From positions 1 to 12,569 of the forward strand of contig JACQUI010000192.1 of assembly GCA_016210395.1 (NCBI GenBank): 12,569 bases of DNA. Reading direction: 5' to 3'. This document shows, piece after piece, positions 5,702-12,569 of the stretch. The DNA is from Chloroflexota bacterium. GTDB lineage: Bacteria; Chloroflexota; Dehalococcoidia; Lucifugimonadales; JACPCL1. Position 1 is the stretch's first letter. Each line of letters starts with the position of its first letter. The position numbers and the translations under genes are program-made. The notes beneath the pieces were generated by a model. That model saw only the letters and a program-made list of their open reading frames with translations. It was not told the origin of the DNA and did no database searches.

Positions 5702-5712
5702 GGTGGCTCCTT

Positions 5713-7548
5713 TCACTCCACCGGCCCCCGAGGGACGTATGCCGTCACCGTCGTGCCGGCCCCTGGGGCCGAAGAGATATCAAGCCTTCCCCCTAGAAGC
5801 CCCGCCCGCTCCTGCATCCCAGCCAGTCCGAGCCCACGGCCACTGGCAGGGTCCCTGTGCGCCATCGCCGCTTCCTGGTTGAATCCCACCCCATCGTCTC
5901 GCACGGTGAGCGTTGCGCCCTCCCCACCTCGTTCCAGCGTCACCCAGGCGTGGGAGGCCTGAGCATGTCGGGCGATGTTGCTCATGGCCTCCTGTCCCAC
6001 CCTGAAGAGGGCCACCTCCACTGACTCAGGGAAACGCACCTCCGGCCGGGAGACCTGGAAGGTCACCTGAACGCCCTTGCTCTCCAAATAGGCCTCGGCG
6101 CACCAACGCAACGCCGGGGCCAGGCCGGCGTCATCCAGCACCGAGGGACGCAGGGCATAGACCAGCCGGCGCGTCTCTTCCACCAGGCGATTGACCTGCT
6201 TGCGGGCGTTCCGGATGCTTTCCAGCGCCTGCCTTTGGTCTCCCGCCGCATTGATCGCTGCCTCGTCCAGGAGCAGGCCCAGCGCGCTCAGCCCCTGGGC
6301 CGTCTCATCATGCAGGTCCCGGGCCACGCGCCGGCGCTCCTCCTCCTGTGCAACCATCAGCCGTTGAAGGACGGTATGGAGCCTGTCGGTCCTTTCCGCC
6401 ACCTGGTCCATTAGACTCTTCGTCAGGTGTTCCTGCTGTGAAACGGTCTCTTTCAGCCGCGCGCGCATTGCATCCACTTCCGCCGCCAACTGCGCAATCT
6501 CGCCATGCGCCTTCACGCGCACGGGGCTGTCCAGGTCACCCCCCTTGATCCGCGCCGTGGCGCGACGCAGGTTTCCCAGAGGCAGGACGATCTGGCGTCC
6601 CAGCATCCACCCCAGCAGCAGAATAAGGAAAGCCGCAATTCCCCCAAGGAGGATGGCCTGCTCCCTGAGCTGCCGTGGCCAGTCCAGCAGCAGGCCTTGG
6701 GGTTCTTCGGCAACCAGGAAAAACGGCGTGCTCCCCAGGGGGATCCCCGCAATGATGTGCCCCGGCCGCCCCTTGGGCCGGTGCACAATGGCCCTGGCTT
6801 CCCCGCTGCCCATAAACTCCTTCATCACGGCATAATGGCGGCTCGTCACGCCGAGCGCCTTCGCCCCCAGGGACGTTGTCAGGACAACGCCATCAGGCCC
6901 AAACACCTCAACCGCATAGGGGCCCCGGCTGCCGGCAGGCTGAGAGGCCTGGCCGCCGTCCTCCTCTTGCGTGAATGCAAAAAGGTCTATGGTTGCCAGC
7001 CCCGCAGTATCTATCACAACTGCTCCACCCCCCGGCAGAACAGCGGTTGGTAGAGGAACAATGACCGCAGCGAAAGGGCTCTGTCCCTCAGAGGAGAGGC
7101 GAGAGGCCACGACAACAGGGACACCTTCTGCTTTTGCCCGCAGGACAGCCTCTCCCGGCGGCATTGTTTCGGGCAGCGTGGTCGTACCGGGTGGAGCTGC
7201 CGCAAGGACGTCTCCGCCGGCGCCCACAAGGCGGACACTCTTCACCTGGAGGAAACGCACTCCTTCCTGGCTGGCCAGATGCTCATAGAGAGGCGCGAGC
7301 GTCCCAACTGCTCCAGAAAACGAAGCGGAAGACAGGTAAGACCGCGCATCCGCCGCGACGTGATGGAACTCCCCGTCAAGGCCCCGCGCAACAGCATTCG
7401 CCAACTGGATTTCTTGGGCGAACGCCTGGCTTTGCGCCCGGCTTGCTATTTGGATGCTGTACAAGCCGAACGCGCTCAGCAACACCACAAGAGCCACTAC
7501 CTGGTAGAGGAGAAGACGCCCTCGCAACCCGGTGATGACACTCGGCAT
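5713..7548 (-). CDS. Membrane sensor histidine kinase (HAMP, HisKA_3, NarX/DegS-type)
   Basis: A 611-aa kinase that phosphorylates the adjacent NarL-type regulator. In order: TM1 (about 11-34); an extracytoplasmic domain of about 260 residues that looks Cache-like, with helix then strands and VFGPDGVVLTTS around 216-227; TM2 (297-317); HAMP (316-368); a coiled coil (370-400) ending in QEEERRRVARDLHDE; the phospho-His H413 in the HisKA_3 helix; and a HATPase domain with the N box (N524), DDGVGF (551-556) and GRGLGLAGM (570-578). All catalytic motifs are intact. The ligand is unknown. I chose ATG 7548. A TTG two codons upstream (7554) has a better-placed GAGGTG, and the frame is open to TTG 7674, but that extension looks non-coding. 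The response regulator follows after 11 bp. Its promoter should lie in the gap to the right. Confidence 0.93.
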   Translation of the reverse strand: MPSVITGLRGRLLLYQVVALVVLLSAFGLYSIQIASRAQSQAFAQEIQLANAVARGLDGEFHHVAADARSYLSSASFSGAVGTLAPLYEHLASQEGVRFLQVKSVRLVGAGGDVLAAAPPGTTTLPETMPPGEAVLRAKAEGVPVVVASRLSSEGQSPFAAVIVPLPTAVLPGGGAVVIDTAGLATIDLFAFTQEEDGGQASQPAGSRGPYAVEVFGPDGVVLTTSLGAKALGVTSRHYAVMKEFMGSGEARAIVHRPKGRPGHIIAGIPLGSTPFFLVAEEPQGLLLDWPRQLREQAILLGGIAAFLILLLGWMLGRQIVLPLGNLRRATARIKGGDLDSPVRVKAHGEIAQLAAEVDAMRARLKETVSQQEHLTKSLMDQVAERTDRLHTVLQRLMVAQEEERRRVARDLHDETAQGLSALGLLLDEAAINAAGDQRQALESIRNARKQVNRLVEETRRLVYALRPSVLDDAGLAPALRWCAEAYLESKGVQVTFQVSRPEVRFPESVEVALFRVGQEAMSNIARHAQASHAWVTLERGGEGATLTVRDDGVGFNQEAAMAHRDPASGRGLGLAGMQERAGLLGGRLDISSAPGAGTTVTAYVPRGPVE

Positions 7549-7969
7549 TCGCAACGTCCCACCTCTGGGTCTCTGGACACGGAAACCTCTGCCGCCGTCC
7601 GCCCACTCCAGGCAATGGTCCGCCACATCAGCATCCGTACATATGCCGTCTACAGACAATTCCACATCATTCAACCTTTCATTCTACGCTGTGTCCCTGA
7701 ACGAAGGATGAACGTCTGGGTAATTCTCCTGAACAGTTCCTGAAAGCATCCTGAGCCTTGTACCACGCCCAGAAACTTTTGAGTGTCCCTTAGAAACCGT
7801 GCAAGGCGGGCGAGTTGGCGTCATGCGCAAGGCTTGTGAAGGGTGCGCTGGCAATTCCAGCCATTTTCACCCCATGTGGCGCCCCCCCGGAAAGCGGGCA
7901 TGAGCGATTGACTCGATAATAGCCTGTGCGTCCCCGGGTGTGCAGAGGGCCGCGCCCTTGCCGGGGGCT

Positions 7970-7988
7970 GCCGGGGGTGTCCCCCGGC
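7970..7988. repeat. GC-run hairpin, 8-bp stem
   Basis: GCCGGGGG at 7970-7977 pairs exactly with CCCCCGGC at 7981-7988 around loop TGT. An extra copy of the left arm, GCCGGGGG, lies just before it at 7960-7967, so alternative pairing is possible. No T-run follows. It is probably a dispersed intergenic palindrome. Confidence 0.65.
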
Positions 7989-8108
7989 GCACCAGGGCGG
8001 GTGCGTGGGAACAGAAGCGTCTGGTACCAGGGGACATCACGGTAGTCCGCCCCTCTAGAAGCATGTTCCATTGCTCACCCACGTTTGTTTGAATCTGGTT
8101 TGCCGCTT

Positions 8109-8159
8109 CTACGGGACTTATCGTAGGTGTAAGCAAAAAGCAGCGCGGCCCAAAGCCGC
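8109..8159 (+). promoter_or_regulatory. Two-hairpin leader upstream of exported-protein gene
   Basis: Two small stems lie directly upstream of the ribosome binding site: CTACG/CGTAG (8109-8113/8122-8126) and GCGGC/GCCGC (8145-8149/8155-8159, loop CCAAA). The second is flanked by A-runs (CAAAAAG and CAAAAAGA). The layout could be a 5' stabiliser or a small regulatory leader. It matches no riboswitch consensus I know, and no T-run makes an attenuator. Confidence 0.3.
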
Positions 8160-8183
8160 AAAAAGAACAAGGAGGGAATAGGA

Positions 8184-8738
8184 ATGAAGGTATTGAGTAT
8201 CATGGGGCGCAAGATCCGCGTGGGCCGCATCGGCATGCCTCTGTGGTCCCTGGCCCTCGCCGGCGCAGCAGTCGTGGCCGCCGCCGGACAAGCAGTCGGC
8301 CCCGTCCTCAGTGGCTCCGTCACAGGCTCGGCCGGGCTCACCGTTGAGCAGTCGGTGCTGCTGGACCCAACCAGTCCGATCGGTATCTCCGGCCATGCCG
8401 GCGATGATGCCCTGGGCGTCATGAACGATGAAGGCACCAGCTTCACCGCCGCCATTGAGCTCCACGTGGGCGACACGGTGGTCGTCAGCTTGCCGGTCGT
8501 CAACGTGAGCGACGCCGACGCCAACGCCGTCCTGGAGCTTGTGCCTCCTGCGGGCGTAGACGTGGAGGTCGCGCCTTCCGGCGCAGGCATCTCGGAAGCC
8601 CAGATGTCCAAGAGCTCCTGGCTGCTGAAGGTTGACACGGGCAACTCCAACACCCTGGACATCACCCTTGAGCCGAAGGACGACCTGAAGCCCGGCTTTT
8701 ACACCCTGACCGGCCGCATCGTCCAGATCACAGGCTAG
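8184..8738 (+). CDS. Exported protein of unknown function (Ala/Val/Ser-rich, beta domain)
   Basis: A 184-aa protein with a basic N-region (GRKIRVGR, 8-15), a hydrophobic segment (about 18-39, LWSLALAGAAVVAAAGQAV), then an acidic, beta-rich and cysteine-free domain. It is either cleaved near AAAGQA or kept as an N-terminal anchor. The core HVGDTVVVSLPVVNVSDADANAVLELVPPAG (positions 93-123) has the spacing of an Ig-like/CARDB-type beta sandwich, which hints at a surface or S-layer-associated role, but I recognise no named family. The start is supported by AAGGAGGG 7 nt upstream of the ATG. It is the only plus-strand gene and probably monocistronic: a 20-bp bidirectional terminator follows 15 bp after the stop. 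Long antisense frames over it are shadows. Confidence 0.8.
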   Translation: MKVLSIMGRKIRVGRIGMPLWSLALAGAAVVAAAGQAVGPVLSGSVTGSAGLTVEQSVLLDPTSPIGISGHAGDDALGVMNDEGTSFTAAIELHVGDTVVVSLPVVNVSDADANAVLELVPPAGVDVEVAPSGAGISEAQMSKSSWLLKVDTGNSNTLDITLEPKDDLKPGFYTLTGRIVQITG

Positions 8739-8753
8739 CAAGAAACACACCGG

Positions 8754-8796
8754 AAAAAGAAAGAAGGGGGGCCAATGGCCCCCCTTCTTTCTTTTT
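8754..8796. terminator. Bidirectional terminator between convergent genes
   Basis: A 20-bp perfect stem: the A-rich/G-run arm 8754-8773 pairs with 8777-8796 around loop AAT. The inner part is GGGGGGCC/GGCCCCCC. The outer part gives a T-rich tail on both strands (TTCTTTCTTTTT on plus). It lies between the plus-strand stop at 8738 and the minus-strand stop at 8806, so it ends both transcripts. Confidence 0.95.
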
Positions 8797-8805
8797 CTTC
8801 CTTCG

Positions 8806-11800
8806 CTACGCCGCCGGTGTCTTGTCGCGCCTCCTGCGCCATACCAGGAACCCGCCTACACCTGCTCCCAGTGCCAGTACCGCAGCTATGCCGCCCGCCG
8901 TCATCAATCCCCTAGCCAGACCAGAGGGACCGCCTGAGACGCCAGGCGCGGAGCCATCGGGAGAGACGCCATCAGCCGGCCCCTTGACGCTGAAGCGCAC
9001 CCGCACATTGTTCACATCCAGCGTATAGTCGCCTGCGCTCCTCCCGGCCAGTGCGAAGCTCACCGGCCTGGTGCTCTGCGGCCCCAGGCTCATGGCTATG
9101 CGCTTCTCTTCACGGCCATCCACCGTAGCCACAAGCTCCGTCTCGCCGGCGCGCTGTCCGAGGTTGGACAGCAGGAAGCTGACCTGCAAGGGCTGGCCCG
9201 GCGCGGCCGGTTGCGGCAACACCTCCAGGAGCGAAATTTCCCAGGACGCTTCGTCCTGGGCGCGCGTCACGAGAAACTGCCCCCGGTAGATGCTGATGAT
9301 TGCCCCCTCCGCACGGCCTAGGCGCATCTCTACCTCGTAGAAGCCCGGCGAGTCCTCTCGCAGCAAGAACTGCCGGCGGGCCGAGCCCCGTGGCCCGAGC
9401 GACAGCGCCGACTGCGCCCGGGTTTGCCCGTTGACCAGGACATACAGCGTGCTGGTTGCCGGCTCCACGAAACGGTTGCGTATGACCACGTTTGCCACCA
9501 CGGGCTGGCCGCCAAAGACCGTTGCAGGCTCCAACTCCAGCGTCTCCACGACCAGGTCCGCCCTTTGCAGCGGGGAAAGCACAACAAGATGCCGCCGCAT
9601 TCCGTCCAGCTCCAGCGTGTAGATGCCCTCGCCCGGAGGCTGAACCGATACGGCCACAGGCATCCGAGTCAGGCCGTCCAAAGCTATCTCGCGCCGCTCC
9701 ACTTCTCTGGCGTTGAGGAACAGACGCGCGACGTGCGTCCCTGGCAGGTCGCCCTCGTTTGCGACCTGGAACCGCGCCGTCACCCGCGCTCCGGGGTCCA
9801 GCGCTGTTGCGTCCAAAGTCAGTTCGGAAGTGGCCATCCGCGCCGGCGTTGGTTCACCCGCCACTGTGAAACGGACTCGCCTGTTCAGCAGCACCGCTTC
9901 ATAGGTAGCCTCCTTGGGCCTCGCCACCGTGAAGCGGACCTCCTGCGAGGCGCCGGCGCCCACGGCCACCAGGCGCTCTTCCACCACGGCGCCGTCAACC
10001 TCCAGAGGCAACCGTGCCAGCAGGTCGCGGTCCCCAACGTTGACCAGCTTTGCGGTGACAATCAAAGGCTGGCCGGGGGCAACGCTCCTTGGCGTCGCGC
10101 CGATCTCCGTGACCTGGATGTGGCCCAGGAGGTCACGGAGGCCTACCCTGAGCTGTGCCTGAAGCTCGCCGACCCGCAAAGTGAGCGCGCCCGGTCCGGC
10201 AGGCGACAGGGCAAAGGTGAAACCTTGGGAACCGTCCGAAAACGGCGTGGCCGCCGCCATCCCGACCGGCGTCCCGTTCACATACAGCACCGCATTGGCG
10301 AGGGGACGACCGCTGCCCGGAGAACTGCCGGCAACCGCCCGAACCTCCGCGGTAGAGCCGGCTGGTATGACAGGCGATGAGACTGAAAGAAGGGAGATTG
10401 CCGGCGGAGAGGCGTCCTTCAACCTTGCCAGCACAAATGCCCCCTGAAAGCCCTGGAAAGAGGCGCGCAGGTCCACTCTGCCGAAAGGCGCGGGAGTTGC
10501 CGTAGCCGCCTGCCATTCGACGCCCCCTCCTTCACCTACCCTCCCTATGTACAATAGGCCAACGGTAGAAAACCACGCCTGCGTGACGCCGAACGTCACA
10601 CTCGATGCCTCGCCTTTACCGGCGGAACCCGGCATCTCTACCACGACGCCGGCAATCACCTCCTGCAGCGATTTGCCCTGAATCTGCGCCGCCGCTTCCA
10701 GAGACGCCAGCGATGCGATAGGCGGCTGAAGGCTGGGCGTCAGGCGCATGGGGCCGCCGGGAGACATGGCGGACAACGACGTGGACATGCTGAATGACAC
10801 GGGCGCGGCAGGCGTGACCGCTAGCGGCAGCCGCAGCAGTGTTTCAGGTATTTCCAGGACAATCCTGTCCCCCTTCAGGCGCAACACGCCCCCTTCCGTC
10901 ACGGCGGACGACGGCGTGAGCATGACTCGCGCAGCCACCCTGTTCAGCTCGTCCCGCAAAGGAATGGTCAGCCGTCCGCCGGCGAAGCTTATGCCTGAAG
11001 CCACGTCCTCAAAAGACCCAAGGTCTTGCCCGGACCCCAGTCGCACGGGCAGCGTTGCCACAAAAACGCCGGAGGCGTAGCTCAACGTCACCCCGTCGCC
11101 GGTCAAGAGCAGGCCCTCTCCTGTCGCGGCGGTCGCCTGCGCTCCCACGGAGCCTAGCGCAAGTTGCGCCGGCAACTGTGTGTCCATGTCCTTGCCGGCA
11201 ACAATGAAGAAGCCGGTGAGCGGGCCCAGTTGCACAGAGTAGACGCCAGGCTCTTTCCTGGCTACCTGGAACGCTGCGAGGGCCTCACGGTTCACGAGGA
11301 GAAACTCCGACCGTACGTCCACCAGCTCGCTGTTTATGGAAAGCGGCGCCTGGTACACAAGGGGGACAGGGCCGGCGTTCTCCACTACCGCCTGGATGGA
11401 CACAGGCTCACCCGGCCCAACCACCAGCGGGCTGATGGCCAGGTCACGTAGCAGGAACTCAGGAGATGCGACCTGAAAGGCAGCAGCCCGAGGCCCCAGG
11501 CGGACAACGTGCGCTCCAGGCTGCGCGCGTGTCACGGAAAAGCGAAGGGTCCGTGTGGCCTGGGGCGGCAGGCTGGCAACCCGCGCCTCTTGCGGCGCTT
11601 CGTCCACGAACAAAACGAACGTGAACTGCTTCGTGTCGGAGGACGGATTCCTTACCTGAGCTTCTACACGCACCGGCTCTCCAGGGCTGACCTCGGGCGA
11701 CCTAAGGCTGATGCCCATGACCTCCGGCTGCAAGGGTGCTTCCTGAGCCCGGGCATCCCTTGGCCAAACGGAAAGCGGAGCAGCTACGAGAAGCGCCGCC

Positions 11801-12306
11801 AGTACCGCAAGCGAAGCGATGCGCCTCGCGGTGAACCTGAAAACGGCCGCGGTCAGCGCCACTCCGGCGGCCACCCCCACACTGTCCACCACAACATCCT
11901 GCAGCGACGGCGAACGCCCCGGCGTGAGTGCCTGGTGCGCCTCGTCAGACACGCCGTACAGCGCCCCAAACGCCATTGCCCCCAGAAGCAGCCGCCACCT
12001 CATGGCCTCTCCTTCCCTCCAGGACCGCAAGAACACCATCAGAAGTATTCCCAGCACGCCATAGACGCCCATGTGAAAGACAATGCTCTGGAGTCTCCCA
12101 AGCCAGCTAAAAGAGTCCGCCTGCTTCGGAATCTCCTGCGGGGAAAGGGACGATGCATAGAAAATCATCGCCATCCACGTCAGGAGCGCCATGAACGCCG
12201 CCAGGCGTCCTGCCGGCTTCCACACGCGCGCACTCTTCTTGCTTAGCACAGGCTTCAACCCTGCGGCCTCTTGTCCGGCTGTGAGGCCGCCGAAGCGCGG
12301 AGGCAT
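8806..12306 (-). CDS. VanZ-like membrane domain fused to CARDB/Ig-like repeats, C-terminally anchored
   Basis: A 1166-aa protein. Residues about 30-160 form a VanZ-like domain with about four TM segments and family-like motifs FYASSLSPQ (49-57), LYGVSDEAHQALTPGRSPSLQDVVVDSVG (split here as GVSDEAHQ at 118-125 and PGRSPSLQDVVVD at 129-141). A fifth hydrophobic stretch (about 162-183) ending in RDARAQE looks like an embedded signal peptide. Then come beta-sandwich repeats of the CARDB type (pattern SPGEPV...VRN...FTV) near 197-282, 288-371, 728-817, 826-912, 917-1014 and 1022-1108; a unique beta domain near 380-630; and an Ig-like unit near 635-722. A TM at about 1134-1156 followed by RRRR anchors the C-terminus. 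The large middle part should be extracytoplasmic. VanZ function outside teicoplanin resistance is unclear. ATG 12306 overlaps the upstream TGA by one base; GTG 12309 is an alternative. Confidence 0.85.
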   Translation of the reverse strand: MPPRFGGLTAGQEAAGLKPVLSKKSARVWKPAGRLAAFMALLTWMAMIFYASSLSPQEIPKQADSFSWLGRLQSIVFHMGVYGVLGILLMVFLRSWREGEAMRWRLLLGAMAFGALYGVSDEAHQALTPGRSPSLQDVVVDSVGVAAGVALTAAVFRFTARRIASLAVLAALLVAAPLSVWPRDARAQEAPLQPEVMGISLRSPEVSPGEPVRVEAQVRNPSSDTKQFTFVLFVDEAPQEARVASLPPQATRTLRFSVTRAQPGAHVVRLGPRAAAFQVASPEFLLRDLAISPLVVGPGEPVSIQAVVENAGPVPLVYQAPLSINSELVDVRSEFLLVNREALAAFQVARKEPGVYSVQLGPLTGFFIVAGKDMDTQLPAQLALGSVGAQATAATGEGLLLTGDGVTLSYASGVFVATLPVRLGSGQDLGSFEDVASGISFAGGRLTIPLRDELNRVAARVMLTPSSAVTEGGVLRLKGDRIVLEIPETLLRLPLAVTPAAPVSFSMSTSLSAMSPGGPMRLTPSLQPPIASLASLEAAAQIQGKSLQEVIAGVVVEMPGSAGKGEASSVTFGVTQAWFSTVGLLYIGRVGEGGGVEWQAATATPAPFGRVDLRASFQGFQGAFVLARLKDASPPAISLLSVSSPVIPAGSTAEVRAVAGSSPGSGRPLANAVLYVNGTPVGMAAATPFSDGSQGFTFALSPAGPGALTLRVGELQAQLRVGLRDLLGHIQVTEIGATPRSVAPGQPLIVTAKLVNVGDRDLLARLPLEVDGAVVEERLVAVGAGASQEVRFTVARPKEATYEAVLLNRRVRFTVAGEPTPARMATSELTLDATALDPGARVTARFQVANEGDLPGTHVARLFLNAREVERREIALDGLTRMPVAVSVQPPGEGIYTLELDGMRRHLVVLSPLQRADLVVETLELEPATVFGGQPVVANVVIRNRFVEPATSTLYVLVNGQTRAQSALSLGPRGSARRQFLLREDSPGFYEVEMRLGRAEGAIISIYRGQFLVTRAQDEASWEISLLEVLPQPAAPGQPLQVSFLLSNLGQRAGETELVATVDGREEKRIAMSLGPQSTRPVSFALAGRSAGDYTLDVNNVRVRFSVKGPADGVSPDGSAPGVSGGPSGLARGLMTAGGIAAVLALGAGVGGFLVWRRRRDKTPAA

Positions 12307-12569
12307 CACCTGCCCCCCTGGCCTGACTGCAGCACCCTGACACGGACCCGGATGACGTCGGTAAAGGCGCCGGGCTTCGCTCCCGCGATGAAGAACCCAA
12401 GGTCGTCAATTGTCCCCGCTGCCGGGTTCAGCACCTCCCACGCGGCGATCACGTCAAACAGGCGGACGCCGTTTGTGTCGTAGGCAATAACGTTGAACTG
12501 CACCGCTTGCCGGGGAGAAACGGAGACCTCTTGCGGGACTATGTTGACCCTATCCAGGGCGCCAAGCAC
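12306..12569 (-). CDS. Ig-like (BIG2-type) protein, C-terminal fragment cut by window edge
   Basis: The last 87 codons of a gene whose start lies beyond the right edge; the frame is open to the final base, and the GTG there is not a supported start. The fragment reads as one bacterial Ig-like domain: VNIVPQEVSVSPRQAVQFNV, YDTNGVRLFDVIAAWEV, NPAAGTIDDLGFFIAGAKPG and an ending IRVRVRVL. This is the usual order of such domains (P-G/R-Q-x-V-x-F, W, G-x-I-D-x-x-G-x-F-x-A-G). Such domains are found in adhesins and surface proteins, usually in tandem at the C-terminus. The stop overlaps the ATG of the VanZ-CARDB gene (TGATG), so the two are co-translated and both probably act at the cell envelope. 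Confidence 0.85.
   Translation of the reverse strand: MLGALDRVNIVPQEVSVSPRQAVQFNVIAYDTNGVRLFDVIAAWEVLNPAAGTIDDLGFFIAGAKPGAFTDVIRVRVRVLQSGQGGR

Larger units (their letters stand above)
7549..8183. other. Divergent intergenic region, 635 bp
   Basis: This separates the minus-strand kinase operon from the plus-strand exported protein gene, so it should hold both promoters. I find no hexamer pair good enough to call. It contains a very GC-rich hairpin (7970-7988), a GCTGG/CCAGC small stem at 7847-7861, and two hairpins in the leader of the plus-strand gene (8109-8159). A minus-strand open frame at 7867-8136 would begin at TTG without a ribosome binding site and is not called. The GC-run part is typical of dispersed intergenic repeats. 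Confidence 0.6.

Noticed and set aside
7867..8136. 89-aa minus-strand frame starting at TTG
   Set aside because: No ribosome binding site, no domain, and its middle encodes the GC-run hairpin. It may be a remnant, but I cannot support it.
8075..8750. Minus-strand frames of 196 and 210 aa opposite the exported protein
   Set aside because: The plus-strand gene has an SD, a signal-like N-terminus and a terminator. The antisense frames are low-complexity shadows.
9424..10380. 318-aa plus-strand frame within the VanZ-CARDB gene
   Set aside because: It is His/Arg/Gln-rich and opposite clear CARDB repeats. Such a long frame is common antisense to high-GC genes.
11509..12246. 245-aa plus-strand frame opposite the VanZ domain
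   Set aside because: The minus strand carries TM segments and VanZ motifs. The plus frame is Arg/His-rich with no RBS.

Overview
The window is high-GC DNA with tight operons, mostly on the minus strand, separated by gene-free stretches rich in hairpins. The gene set suggests a Chloroflexota bacterium, possibly Dehalococcoidia or SAR202-like: a UGSC-type selenoprotein, a 10-TM NrfD membrane subunit, a NarL-type two-component system, and large secreted Ig-like/CARDB proteins. This placement is inference, because the window has no rRNA or marker gene.

Layout from left to right. (1) Positions 1-386 hold no convincing gene, only hairpin repeats. (2) A two-gene minus-strand operon occupies 1993-387. 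A 362-aa uncharacterised conserved protein with a TTG start and a perfect Shine-Dalgarno overlaps by ATGA a 173-aa protein. The second reading frame is interrupted by one in-frame TGA at 624-626, exactly at the U of a U-G-S-C motif. It is best read as a selenoprotein of the UGSC family, which standard ORF calling splits in two. (3) After a gene-poor gap with a strong terminator comes a second minus-strand operon (4669-2434): a receiver-like alpha/beta protein, a two-TM small protein and a 10-TM NrfD/ActC/DsrP-type quinol-interacting subunit, without its usual iron-sulfur partner. (4) Positions 4670-5047 are gene-free and packed with perfect hairpins, two of them near-identical minus-strand terminators. 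(5) A sensor histidine kinase and NarL-type response regulator form an operon (7548-5048) with a large extracytoplasmic sensing domain. (6) A 635-bp gap precedes the only plus-strand gene, a 184-aa exported protein of unknown function. (7) A 20-bp bidirectional terminator separates it from a convergent minus-strand operon: the C-terminal end of an Ig-like protein (running off the right edge), then a 1166-aa fusion of a VanZ-like membrane domain, an internal signal-peptide-like segment and a chain of CARDB/Ig-like repeats with a C-terminal anchor.

How the genes work together is largely open. The kinase and regulator form a complete two-component system, and they lie next to envelope genes that could be targets (inference). 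The selenoprotein and its overlapping partner probably act together in a redox step of unknown substrate. The strongest candidate for an under-described system is the UGSC selenoprotein operon, flanked by a direct repeat. The VanZ-CARDB fusion comes second.
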